A DNA stretch of 20,230 nucleotides, taken from IMG/VR virus record IMGVR_UViG_3300026076_000224, positions 1-20,230 of that record. One strand, written 5' to 3'. This stretch comes from a virus. Below are positions 1 to 6,892 of the stretch, one piece after another (position 1 is the stretch's first letter; every line of letters begins with the position of its first letter). The position numbers were made by a program, and so were the translations under genes. The notes beneath the pieces were generated by a model. It did not search any database. It was not told where the DNA came from and saw only the letters and a program-made list of their open reading frames with translations.

Positions 1-2
1 GC

Positions 3-1352
3 GTTCAGAGCTGGATAGATAACCCTGAGTCGCGTCTTCCAGTCAGTTGTACTGTATTTAATGTTGCAGATAGTTTTTCAGGCTCTGAGGGGATTGACGC
101 TTCTTTACGCTTTGTGTCTCATGCCCTCCGTTTCGGGGCTGGGTGTGCAATACATCTATCAGATTTAAGACCAAAAGGTACAGAAACTAAGAAAGGAAAA
201 GATACATTAGTTGCATCTGGACCTGTATCATTTGCAAAAATATATTCTATTTTAAATGAAGTTATTAGGCGGGGGGGCACGTATCGTAACGGCGCAATTT
301 GTATTCATGTTTCGCTTGGACATGCGGATATTAATGAATTTTTAACTGTCCCAAGATCAGAACTTCCTTGGGCTAAAAGATGTGTAGATCTAAATCAAGA
401 GTTATGGAATAAAGCCTCAACAGAAACTAAAACTTTATTACTTAGAGGTATCCATAGCGGTGATATTTGGTTAAACAAGATACGCCATGATCGCAGTGGT
501 CAACAGATTTTTGGGAATGTTTGCTTAGAGATATTCATTAAGTCTAGAGGTACATGTTTGCTTGAGCATGTTCAATTGGGAGCTTGCACAATAGAAGATA
601 TTCCTAAAGCTTATGTAGAAGGAATGACTGAATTATGTGAGCTACATAGAACTACAGGAGTAGGAGATTCTGGAGAGTATTTAACACCTGAAGAGGATAG
701 ACAAGTAGGTTTAGGAATCTTAGGGTTAGCAAATTGTCTTAGATATCACAAGGTAACTTATAAACAATTTGGTGAAGCATTACGAGACCTAAATAATGGG
801 ATGGTAGTTTCACAGACTACAGCTGGTTTATTAGCACGAGCTTTTGATGTTGGTATTCAAAAGGCTAGCGTAATTGCTAGAACTTATGGTATGCAGAGAG
901 CTTTCACAATAGCTCCCACAGCATCATGTAGTTATAAATATAAAGACCTAAAAGGTTATACAACGACCCCTGAAATTGCCCCTCCTATTTATAGGCATGT
1001 AGATAGAGACTCTGGAACCTTTGGAGTTACATCTTATGATTATGGAGATGTAGAAATAGCCTCAGAAGTTGGCTGGGATACTTATAAATTAGTAGCTGAT
1101 GAGTTAATGCGTTTGTATAACAACAGCGGATTAATGCACGGGTATAGTTTTAATACTTGGTCGGATGTAGTTACATATGATGAGGCATTTATAGAAGACT
1201 GGCTAAAGAGTCCACAAACTTCAATGTATTACGCATTGCAAGTACAACCTGAAACACAAAGAAAAGACGATGCCTCAGCCGTATTAGATGAGGATTATAA
1301 AGACATCTTCAATTTAGAAGAGCCACAGTTTTGCGCTGGATGCGCTGAATAA
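3..1352 (+). CDS. nrdA: Ribonucleotide reductase, catalytic alpha subunit (class I type), 5' end missing
   Basis: This enzyme reduces ribonucleotides to deoxyribonucleotides for phage DNA synthesis in the host cytoplasm. The frame is open from base 3, so the true start lies left of the window; the GTG at 114 is internal. Visible family landmarks are the DLRPKGTETK and SGPVSF stretches near bases 165-235, the active-site N-x-C-x-E at codons 516/522/528, an APTASCS loop near 915, a Tyr-Tyr pair at 1227-1232, and a C-terminal CxxC at 1332-1343 that would be re-reduced by thioredoxin or glutaredoxin. The Tyr-Tyr pair is part of the class I radical transfer path and is not expected in class II enzymes. 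The beta subunit starts 3 bases after the stop, which also argues for class I. I recall that the reductase of the related phage P-SSP7 was first labelled class II and later reassigned to class I; I could not check this. Confidence 0.9.
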   Translation, partial: VQSWIDNPESRLPVSCTVFNVADSFSGSEGIDASLRFVSHALRFGAGCAIHLSDLRPKGTETKKGKDTLVASGPVSFAKIYSILNEVIRRGGTYRNGAICIHVSLGHADINEFLTVPRSELPWAKRCVDLNQELWNKASTETKTLLLRGIHSGDIWLNKIRHDRSGQQIFGNVCLEIFIKSRGTCLLEHVQLGACTIEDIPKAYVEGMTELCELHRTTGVGDSGEYLTPEEDRQVGLGILGLANCLRYHKVTYKQFGEALRDLNNGMVVSQTTAGLLARAFDVGIQKASVIARTYGMQRAFTIAPTASCSYKYKDLKGYTTTPEIAPPIYRHVDRDSGTFGVTSYDYGDVEIASEVGWDTYKLVADELMRLYNNSGLMHGYSFNTWSDVVTYDEAFIEDWLKSPQTSMYYALQVQPETQRKDDASAVLDEDYKDIFNLEEPQFCAGCAE

Positions 1353-1355
1353 ATA

Positions 1356-2075
1356 ATGTCGAGCTATTTAAAACTTACGAAATCAAAAAGAAAATGGACC
1401 CCCGTAGCCTGTGATAAAGGTGAGCTTAGAGCTGGGAGTGAAGATAGTATTTATAGAGCGTTAGCTCTTAGGTGTTTAGAGTTACCAGTAAAGGAATTTT
1501 TACAACAAGGATTAGAAAAAGATTTACCTGATAAACCTGGGGTAATGGAGGCTTTACTCTCCAATCAAAAAGATGAAGATAAACATGATCTTGGTTTTCA
1601 GTATATTGTTGACGCTCATGGCAGTGTTGAGCGTTATGAACGGGAAGCCCAAAATATACTTAAAGTCTGGTTGGAATCTCCAGAGCATCCCATTCTCAAG
1701 GCAGCCATATTAGAAAGGAGTGTATTTTTTGTATTACTTCCTTTCTATAGATTCAATGGTGATATAGGGATACGCTCGTTATCTCAGGACATTAGCCGTG
1801 ATGAAATTTGCCACGTCGCGCAGCACGGAATGGTAGCCCATGATTTAGGACTTAAACAACCTGAGCATTTAAACAAGCTTAGGAAAGCCACTGTAGCTTG
1901 GGTTATGGATGGTTTAGGTAATCATGAAAACGACTACTTAGATAAAGATTTTTGGATGAATCAATCTGACTCTCTCTACCACCGAGGAAAAGCAGAGGGT
2001 CTAAAAGATACACAAAGAAGTCGAATGCCTTCTTTCTTTGAAACCTCAAACGTAAATTTACCCTCATATGGATGA
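1356..2075 (+). CDS. nrdB: Ribonucleotide reductase, short beta (R2-like) subunit
   Basis: At 239 residues this is a compact di-metal carboxylate protein, much shorter than typical R2 (about 320-380). It would generate the radical used by the alpha subunit encoded just upstream. Two E-x-x-H motifs are visible, E74-x-x-H77 and E150-x-x-H153, with E120 as a likely third carboxylate and E42 (or E47) as the first ligand, 27-32 residues before E74. The position four residues after the first His, which carries the radical Tyr in classical R2 (E-x-x-H-x-x-x-Y), is Phe81 here. Phe plus a Glu first ligand resembles the chlamydial subclass Ic pattern, so the cofactor may be metal-based and Tyr-free. 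That assignment is inference from spacing. The identification as beta rests on the motifs and on adjacency to alpha. The gene overlaps the next one by 8 bases. Confidence 0.85.
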   Translation: MSSYLKLTKSKRKWTPVACDKGELRAGSEDSIYRALALRCLELPVKEFLQQGLEKDLPDKPGVMEALLSNQKDEDKHDLGFQYIVDAHGSVERYEREAQNILKVWLESPEHPILKAAILERSVFFVLLPFYRFNGDIGIRSLSQDISRDEICHVAQHGMVAHDLGLKQPEHLNKLRKATVAWVMDGLGNHENDYLDKDFWMNQSDSLYHRGKAEGLKDTQRSRMPSFFETSNVNLPSYG

Positions 2076-2253
2076 ATTAAAATACGAGGATATTTTTGAA
2101 AATAATCACTATCAAATTAAAAAATTGATGGAGGATTTAGACGAAACTTTCCCACCGTTTTACCCATCACCTACCCATAGCATGAATGACATTATGTTCC
2201 GTTCAGGACAAAGATTTGTCATTGATTATTTAAAAGAAAAATTAGAACCATAA
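2068..2253 (+). CDS. Small acidic protein of unknown function
   Basis: This 61-residue protein starts inside the last 8 bases of the beta-subunit gene, so translation is probably coupled. It is acidic in the N-terminal half (MDELKYEDIFENN), has a Pro/Ser turn (FPPFYPSPTHS, residues 29-39), and ends in a likely amphipathic helix with RSGQRFVIDYLKEKL. I recall similar short proteins with an 'AGQR-x-V-x-Y/W' motif near the structural genes of other marine podophages, but no function can be assigned. No signal peptide or membrane segment is seen. Same strand, tight spacing and phage-like codon use support it being real. Confidence 0.7.
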   Translation: MDELKYEDIFENNHYQIKKLMEDLDETFPPFYPSPTHSMNDIMFRSGQRFVIDYLKEKLEP

Positions 2254-2257
2254 CGAT

Positions 2258-2632
2258 ATGTGTTTACCCAGCGCTCCGAAACTCCCCGAAGGTAGTGATA
2301 GAGCACCAAGCTTAAATCCATCAGTAGTACCTCAAAGATTACCAACGCAAGCTCCTCCACAAGCTCCTCCCCCAATGGCTATACCTCAGCCAATGGAAAC
2401 ACAACCCCCTATACAAGTAGCTCCAGCTAAAGAGATTGATCTTAAGCAAACACCTCCTCCAGTCTTAACTAATACAGGAACGGAAGAGCCAACACTTAAG
2501 AAGAGAAGATCTAGAAGACAAGAGTTACAACAAGCAAGTAAAGGAACTAGCGCTTTAAGGATTGAGAGATCTAAAGGGATAGGAACAAAAACGGGAGGCA
2601 CTGGAAGCACTGGTTTAAATATTCCTAAATAA
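2258..2632 (+). CDS. Proline-rich virion protein, T7 gp6.7/gp7.3-like
   Basis: This 124-residue protein lies directly upstream of the portal gene, where T7 carries gene 7.3. Residues 1-70 are dominated by Pro, Gln and Ala, with several APPQAPPP-type runs. Residues 80-90 form a basic cluster (KKRRSRRQE), and the tail reads SALRIERSKGIG, then a Gly/Thr stretch ending in GLNIPK. The basic patch followed by a Gly-rich, Asn-Ile-containing end resembles the T7 gp7.3 C-terminus. The Met-Cys start with PKLP resembles T7 gp6.7. Both comparisons are from memory. In T7 these small proteins are virion components involved in adsorption or ejection, so a similar role is inferred. The protein looks largely disordered. 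There is a 4-base gap from the preceding stop and no Shine-Dalgarno site. Confidence 0.65.
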   Translation: MCLPSAPKLPEGSDRAPSLNPSVVPQRLPTQAPPQAPPPMAIPQPMETQPPIQVAPAKEIDLKQTPPPVLTNTGTEEPTLKKRRSRRQELQQASKGTSALRIERSKGIGTKTGGTGSTGLNIPK

Positions 2633-2634
2633 AA

Positions 2635-4257
2635 ATGAAAGAACTAGCCCAAGCCCGATATCAATATTTAGTTACTGATAGGCAACCTTTTTTAGATGCT
2701 GCTAGAGAATGCGCCGCGCTGACGATACCTTATCTTCTACCAGAGGATGATTTAGCGTCAGGTGGAGCGCTTCCTATACCTTGGCAGTCACAGGGCAGTC
2801 GCGGAGTAAACGTCCTCTCCGCCAAATTAATGTTGTCACTCTTCCCTATAAATACAAGTTTTTTTAAGCTCCAAATAAACGATGCTGAGATAGCAAGTCT
2901 ACCTAACGTAGACGCTCAAGTACGTTCAGAGATAGACCTTTCTCTGTCAAAAATGGAGAAGATGATTATGCAACAGATCGCTGAATCTAGTGATCGTGTC
3001 ATCCTTCATGGGGCTATGAAGCATTTGATAGTTACAGGAAATGTACTGTTATTTGCTGGGAAGAAAAACCTCAAACTATTTCCAATGGATCGCTATGTCG
3101 TGAACCGCGATGGAGATGGGTCATGTATCGAGATCATTACTAAGGAGAGTATTCATAGATCACTCCTACCTAAAGAATTTCAAAAGCCTCTTACTGGTAG
3201 TGAAGATTCTAATTCCCCTGGAGAAGATGGTCCTAAGTTTGGAGTTGTAGGAGGATCAGCTAAGAAAGATGATGCTGATGTTTATACATGGGCCAAGTTA
3301 GATAATGGTCAATGGAAATGGCATCAAGAAATAGATCAAAAGATAGTCAACGGATCACATTCAAGTACCCCTAAAAAGATCAGTCCCTGGATGCCCTTAA
3401 TGTGGAATGTCTGTGACGGTGAAGCGTGGGGTCGTTCTAGATGTGAGGAGTTTATAGGCGACTTAAAATCACTAGATGGTCTAATGCAAAGTCTAGTGGA
3501 AGGCAGCGCCTCAGCTGCAAAAGTCGTTTTCATGGTATCTCCCAGCGCAACGACTAAGGCGCAAAGTTTAGCCCGTGCATCGAACGGTCAAGTCATACAA
3601 GGACGGGCGGATGACGTTTCGGTAGTGAATGTGGGGAAAACGGCGGACTTCCGTACAGCTAGCGAAATGATAGCGAGCCTAACGTCTAGATTATCTGATG
3701 CTTTCCTTATCCTTAATCCAAGGCAATCAGAACGCACAACCGCGACTGAAATATCTGCATTAATTCAGGAATTAAACGAGCAACTCGGAGGCATATTTGG
3801 AAACCTCACTATCTCCTTATTAACTCCTTACCTAGATAGAAAGTTATATCTACTTACTAGAAATAAAGCTATCCCTAGCCTCCCTAAAGGTTTGGTCATG
3901 CCTACTATTGTAGCTGGCTTAAATTCTGTAGGAAGAGGTCAGGATAAACAATCTCTTATGGAGTTTGTAACCACCATTGCACAGACAATGGGACCAGAGG
4001 CTTTAATGCAATATGTCAATCCTCAAGAGTTCTTAAAACGTCTAGCTGCCTCATCAGGTATAGAGACATTAGGACTAATTAAAGATGAGCAACAGATACA
4101 AGCTGAGAAACAGGAAGCGATGCAACAAGCTCAACAACAAGAGCTATTAAAGCAAGCTGGTCAATTATCAAAGTCACCAATAGCAGAACAGTTTATTAAT
4201 GGACAACCTCAACAACCCACCCAAGAAACCCAGGAAGCGCCGCCAACGGAATCCTGA
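2635..4257 (+). CDS. Portal (head-to-tail connector) protein, T7 gp8-like
   Basis: The portal forms the dodecameric ring at one capsid vertex through which DNA is packaged and leaves, and which binds the tail tube proteins. Its 540 residues are close to T7 gp8 (about 536). Residues 1-80 carry the typical start: RYQYLVTDRQPFLDAAREC, then TIPYLLP, PWQSQGSRGVN, and LSAKLMLSLFP followed by a Phe-rich strand. The central motif NVLLFAGKKN near residues 137-146 matches the T7 'AGNVLLY' region. The last 50 residues are Gln-rich and probably flexible. The gene starts 2 bases after the previous stop, and its final 59 bases also encode the start of the next ORF. The scaffold and capsid genes downstream complete a T7-type head module. 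Confidence 0.93.
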   Translation: MKELAQARYQYLVTDRQPFLDAARECAALTIPYLLPEDDLASGGALPIPWQSQGSRGVNVLSAKLMLSLFPINTSFFKLQINDAEIASLPNVDAQVRSEIDLSLSKMEKMIMQQIAESSDRVILHGAMKHLIVTGNVLLFAGKKNLKLFPMDRYVVNRDGDGSCIEIITKESIHRSLLPKEFQKPLTGSEDSNSPGEDGPKFGVVGGSAKKDDADVYTWAKLDNGQWKWHQEIDQKIVNGSHSSTPKKISPWMPLMWNVCDGEAWGRSRCEEFIGDLKSLDGLMQSLVEGSASAAKVVFMVSPSATTKAQSLARASNGQVIQGRADDVSVVNVGKTADFRTASEMIASLTSRLSDAFLILNPRQSERTTATEISALIQELNEQLGGIFGNLTISLLTPYLDRKLYLLTRNKAIPSLPKGLVMPTIVAGLNSVGRGQDKQSLMEFVTTIAQTMGPEALMQYVNPQEFLKRLAASSGIETLGLIKDEQQIQAEKQEAMQQAQQQELLKQAGQLSKSPIAEQFINGQPQQPTQETQEAPPTES

Positions 4258-4450
4258 CGGCACGTTTAAAAGTAAGAACGAAATCAAACCTGTAGATGCT
4301 GAGTTATTAGATAAACCAGCTGGTAAGTATTCGATTACTAAAAAAGTTAAAGGCACTACTGAAGGTCAGAAAGGCGCTGGTAAATATGCCAACAATTTAA
4401 AAGAACCTGTAAGACCTGACTTTCAAGGAATTAAAACTATTTATCATTAA
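4199..4450 (+). CDS. Small basic protein overlapping the portal gene, unknown function
   Basis: This 83-residue protein begins at the only Met codon of its frame, inside the portal gene, giving a 59-base dual-coding overlap. The N-terminal 25 residues are strongly basic (PPKKPRKRRQRNPDGTFKS). The middle is Lys/Gly/Thr-rich (KKVKGTTEGQKGAGKYAN) and the end contains an RPDFQGIKT segment. Its stop TAA overlaps the scaffold ATG by one base (TAATG), which suggests coupled translation. The placement between portal and scaffold suggests a role in head assembly or DNA binding, but this is only positional inference. It has no recognised domain. Confidence 0.65.
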   Translation: MDNLNNPPKKPRKRRQRNPDGTFKSKNEIKPVDAELLDKPAGKYSITKKVKGTTEGQKGAGKYANNLKEPVRPDFQGIKTIYH

Positions 4451-5286
4451 TGGCAACTACCACATTCGACCCAACCTCAGACGCACCCTCAGCAGAACAA
4501 CAGGAAGCTGAGGCGGCTGCATTAGCTCAAGGTGAAAAGATAGCTCAAGCTCAAGAGGAAGATAGACAAAAAGCGTTTGAACAGAACGAAACCTCAGAAG
4601 AAAATATAGATCTAATTGGTGGAAAATTTAAAAACCAAGAGGAATTACTAAAGGCTTATCAAGAGCTGGAGAAGTCTAGATCTAAAGAGAATAGCGAGGA
4701 GGAAGAAACCTCCAACGAGACCACCGAGGAAACAGAAGAAAAAACTGAAGAGCCTCCTAATGAAACTGTTGAATACATGGGGAGGTTAAGTCAAGAATTT
4801 GAGGAGAATGGACAACTATCTGAAGAGGCTATAGATAGTCTTAGTAAGATGGATTCCAAAGATCTAATTAAAAATTATCTTGAATACTACGGAAAGGCTC
4901 AAACAAAACAACAGCAACAAACAGTACAAGCAACTGAATTAGAAGCAATAAAAGCAAGCGTAGGAGGTGAGGATAAATATTCCGCTATGACCTCTTGGGC
5001 CGCTGATAATTTAACTGCTACAGAGATAAATGATTTTAATACTGTTACCAATAGTGGCTCTGTTGCTGCTATTAAATTTGCAGTAGAGGCTTTAAATACT
5101 CGGTATGTAAATGCCGAGGGATATGAAGCTCCTATGGTTTCAGGCAGTAAACCGTCAACAACCGCAAAAGCATATAGAAGTAATGCTGAATTATCGAGAG
5201 ATATAGCTAACCCTCTATATAACACTGATCCAGCCTTTAGGCAGGATGTAGAACGACGACTAGCACAAAGTACTGATCTTCTTTAA
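4450..5286 (+). CDS. Capsid assembly scaffolding protein, T7 gp9-like
   Basis: This 278-residue protein guides capsid subunits into the procapsid and leaves before DNA packaging. It is highly acidic and low-complexity in residues 75-115 (long Glu/Thr runs), helix-forming over much of its length, and ends in a hydrophilic segment, NPLYNTDPAFRQDVERRLAQ. Similar 'DPAFR' tails are typical of podophage scaffolds as I remember them. The GGKFKNQEELLKAYQELEK stretch at residues 57-75 also recurs in this family. T7 gp9 is about 307 residues, so length fits. Gene order portal-scaffold is as in T7, but here the capsid gene is separated from the scaffold by the hli-psbA insert. It overlaps the preceding stop by one base. 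Confidence 0.85.
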   Translation: MATTTFDPTSDAPSAEQQEAEAAALAQGEKIAQAQEEDRQKAFEQNETSEENIDLIGGKFKNQEELLKAYQELEKSRSKENSEEEETSNETTEETEEKTEEPPNETVEYMGRLSQEFEENGQLSEEAIDSLSKMDSKDLIKNYLEYYGKAQTKQQQQTVQATELEAIKASVGGEDKYSAMTSWAADNLTATEINDFNTVTNSGSVAAIKFAVEALNTRYVNAEGYEAPMVSGSKPSTTAKAYRSNAELSRDIANPLYNTDPAFRQDVERRLAQSTDLL

Positions 5287-5290
5287 AACA

Positions 5291-5425
5291 ATGGCAAAAG
5301 GAAAAGGCGCAGATAAAGCAGCATTTAACAGCTGCTTTAAAAATGGAAAAGATACTAGGTATAACCCTTGGGGTAAAGGTTCAACAAAGAATCCTACAAA
5401 CTCATCCCAAACAACTGGACCTTAA
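5291..5425 (+). CDS. 44-residue basic protein, unknown function
   Basis: A short frame runs from ATG 5291 to TAA 5423-5425 and starts 4 bases after the scaffold stop in the context AAAACAATGG, the same context as several clear phage genes here. The peptide begins MAKGKGADKAAFNSCFKNGK, continues with RYNPWGKGSTKNP and ends in a Ser/Thr/Gln tail. It is rich in Lys, Gly and Asn, has one Cys and one Trp, and has no membrane segment. It is the last phage-type gene before the hairpin that precedes hli. No family is recognised. Its reality is supported by position, start context and reading directly on from the operon. Confidence 0.55.
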   Translation: MAKGKGADKAAFNSCFKNGKDTRYNPWGKGSTKNPTNSSQTTGP

Positions 5426-5435
5426 ATAAAAACAT

Positions 5436-5470
5436 GGCGACCTGACCGATCATCCTCGCCTACGTTTTTT
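5436..5470 (+). terminator. Terminator-like hairpin before hli
   Basis: GGCGA (5436-5440) can pair with TCGCC (5456-5460). An inner TGA/TCA pairing closes a CCGA loop, and a run of six T follows at 5465-5470 after TACG. The arrangement fits a weak intrinsic terminator separating the head genes from the hli-psbA pair. The 5-base outer stem is short, so read-through is likely, and a role as an RNA processing site is also possible. Confidence 0.4.
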
Positions 5471-5484
5471 ATTTATTCAAACAA

Positions 5485-5649
5485 ATGCGTGACAACGTAT
5501 ATGGAAAAGAAGTAGCAGCCGCTGAGCCTATTTCTGAAACTTACCTAGAGGGAGCTGAGAGGACTAATGGTCAGCTTGCAATGATTGGTATTATTGCAGC
5601 TCTTGGAGCCTATATATCTACTGGTCAAATCATACCAGGAATATTTTAA
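5485..5649 (+). CDS. hli: High-light-inducible protein (Hli, one-helix Chl-binding type)
   Basis: This 54-residue thylakoid membrane protein belongs to the single-helix Lhc-like family, which binds chlorophyll and carotenoid, protects photosystem II during assembly and dissipates excess light energy. The chlorophyll-binding signature E-x-x-N-x-x-x-A-M is at E25-N28-A32-M33. It is followed by the hydrophobic segment MIGIIAALGAYISTGQIIPG. The TGQ..PG ending is typical of cyanobacterial and cyanophage Hli proteins. The ATG at 5485 gives the full family length; there is no clear Shine-Dalgarno site (context TTCAAACAAATG). The stop TAA abuts the psbA ATG directly, so the two are probably translated together. 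Phage hli genes are thought to derive from hosts and to help maintain photosynthesis during infection. Confidence 0.93.
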   Translation: MRDNVYGKEVAAAEPISETYLEGAERTNGQLAMIGIIAALGAYISTGQIIPGIF

Positions 5650-6705
5650 ATGACAGTATCAACCCTTAAACAACAATCTAATTGGAATAGCTTTTGTGAC
5701 TGGGTAACATCTACTGATAATCGTCTGTATGTCGGCTGGTTTGGGGTTCTTATGATCCCCTGCCTACTGGCAGCGGCAACCTGTTTTATTATTGCTTTTA
5801 TAGCAGCTCCCCCAGTGGACATAGACGGTATCAGGGAACCAGTAGCAGGCTCACTGATCTATGGAAACAACATCATCTCAGGGGCAGTTGTCCCGTCATC
5901 TAACGCAATCGGTCTTCACTTCTACCCAATCTGGGAAGCTGCAACCCTCGACGAGTGGTTATATAACGGAGGACCATATCAGCTCGTTGTGTTCCACTTT
6001 CTCATCGGTATCGCTTCATACATGGGACGTCAATGGGAACTTAGTTTTAGACTCGGAATGAGACCTTGGATATGTGTAGCTTATTCCGCTCCAGTAGCCG
6101 CCGCCTTTGCAGTATTTCTAGTTTACCCATTTGGTCAGGGAAGTTTCTCTGATGGTATGCCTCTTGGGATTTCAGGCACTTTCAATTTTATGTTTGTCTT
6201 TCAGGCAGAACATAATATCCTCATGCACCCTTTCCATATGCTCGGCGTTCTTGGGGTATTCGGTGGAGCTTTATTCGCTGCTATGCACGGATCTCTGGTT
6301 ACGTCTTCACTGGTTAGGGAAACGACTGGACTTGTTTCACAGAACTATGGATATAAATTCGGCCAAGAAAAAGAGACATATAACATCGTCGCGGCTCATG
6401 GCTACTTTGGGAGACTCATATTCCAGTATGCTTCTTTTAATAATAGTAGGAGTCTACATTTCTTCCTGGCTGTTTGGCCCGTCGTTTGCATATGGCTTAC
6501 CGCTATGGGAATCTCCACTATGGCTTTTAATCTCAACGGCTTTAACTTTAATCAGTCAGTCGTTGCCGCTGATGGGAGAGTCGTCCCAACTTGGGCAGAT
6601 GTTCTCAACCGTGCAAACCTAGGAATGGAAGTAATGCACGAAAGAAACGCTCATAATTTCCCATTAGATTTAGCAGCCGCAAAAACATTGACAACTATCT
6701 CTTAA
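5650..6705 (+). CDS. psbA: Photosystem II reaction-centre protein D1
   Basis: D1 is the fast-turnover core subunit of photosystem II. The phage copy replaces damaged host D1 so that electron flow continues during infection. The 351 residues follow host D1 with an offset of -2. Conserved are TyrZ (Y159), the Mn-cluster ligands D168, E331, H335 and D340, H188, the chlorophyll ligand H196, the iron ligands H213 and H270, and the QB-site S262. The processing site is A342 (A344 in host numbering), leaving a 9-residue tail (AAKTLTTIS), shorter than the usual 16. Host position 130 is Gln (Q128 here), as in low-light D1 forms. C-ending codons are more common than in neighbouring genes, a sign of host origin. 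An AGGA lies 9 bases before the ATG. No intron or frameshift is present. Confidence 0.98.
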   Translation: MTVSTLKQQSNWNSFCDWVTSTDNRLYVGWFGVLMIPCLLAAATCFIIAFIAAPPVDIDGIREPVAGSLIYGNNIISGAVVPSSNAIGLHFYPIWEAATLDEWLYNGGPYQLVVFHFLIGIASYMGRQWELSFRLGMRPWICVAYSAPVAAAFAVFLVYPFGQGSFSDGMPLGISGTFNFMFVFQAEHNILMHPFHMLGVLGVFGGALFAAMHGSLVTSSLVRETTGLVSQNYGYKFGQEKETYNIVAAHGYFGRLIFQYASFNNSRSLHFFLAVWPVVCIWLTAMGISTMAFNLNGFNFNQSVVAADGRVVPTWADVLNRANLGMEVMHERNAHNFPLDLAAAKTLTTIS

Positions 6706-6743
6706 ACCACGTCCGTTCGACTTATCTATTTAAGTTGCAGGCC

Positions 6744-6769
6744 ATCTAGTCATGGAACGGGGGCTAGAT
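6744..6769 (+). promoter_or_regulatory. Hairpin just upstream of the micro-ORF ribosome site
   Basis: ATCTAG (6744-6749) pairs exactly with CTAGAT (6764-6769) around a 14-base loop. The stem ends 3 bases before the GAGGT Shine-Dalgarno sequence of the 18-codon ORF. An alternative small stem CCAT/ATGG (6742-6745/6752-6755) would compete with it. A role in gating translation or stabilising the psbA 3' end is possible but unproven. Confidence 0.3.
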
Positions 6770-6784
6770 ATAGAGGTACTACCA

Positions 6785-6841
6785 ATGACTGTAACTCTTA
6801 CTTATCGCGGTGTTTCTTACACAAGAGTAACCCGCAAGTAA
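6785..6841 (+). CDS. 18-residue micro-ORF with strong ribosome site, YRG motif
   Basis: ATG 6785 to TAA 6839-6841 encodes MTVTLTYRGVSYTRVTRK. A GAGGT Shine-Dalgarno sequence lies at 6773-6777, 7 bases before the ATG, which is the best ribosome site in the whole window. The frame can extend back to ATG 6752 for 29 residues, but that start lacks such a site and lies in a hairpin loop. LTYRGVSY resembles the start of the small cyanobacterial and cyanophage proteins of the DUF4278 type, which carry a Y-R-G motif; this is from memory. Family members are usually longer (about 57 residues or more), so this is either a true micropeptide, a leader peptide or a truncated remnant. It lies 79 bases after psbA and 166 bases before the capsid gene. 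Confidence 0.45.
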   Translation: MTVTLTYRGVSYTRVTRK

Positions 6842-6844
6842 AAC

Positions 6845-6892
6845 AAAGGGAGAGAGACACCTCAGAGAAGGATCTCTCTCTCATCACCCTTT
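6845..6892 (+). terminator. Long hairpin after the micro-ORF (possible terminator or processing site)
   Basis: AAAGGG (6845-6850) pairs with CCCTTT (6887-6892), and inside it AGAGAGA (6851-6857) pairs with TCTCTCT (6873-6879). This leaves a 15-base loop and a 7-base bulge (6880-6886) on the 3' side. The structure starts 3 bases after the micro-ORF stop. There is no U-run downstream (TTTAGCCC follows), so a classical intrinsic terminator is uncertain; an RNase processing or stability element is an alternative. Confidence 0.4.

Noticed and set aside
271-277. Seven-G run in the reductase alpha gene as a possible frameshift
   Set aside because: The frame reads through correctly into conserved protein sequence on both sides (IRRGGTYRNGA), so no length error is evident.
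2386-2610. Antisense open frame across the proline-rich gene, and other minus-strand frames (for example 4899-5225, 8771-8995, 11122-11460, 16382-16615, 17292-17534)
   Set aside because: All lie fully inside clear + strand genes, and their composition reflects the opposite strand. Nothing supports minus-strand genes in this window.
6131-6622. 163-residue open frame on the + strand inside psbA, and a shorter one at 5861-6061
   Set aside because: They are alternative-frame shadows of a fully conserved D1 gene; their translations show no family features.
6752-6841. 29-residue version of the micro-ORF from ATG 6752
   Set aside because: In frame, but its ATG lies in a hairpin loop without a ribosome site, while ATG 6785 has GAGGT at ideal spacing.
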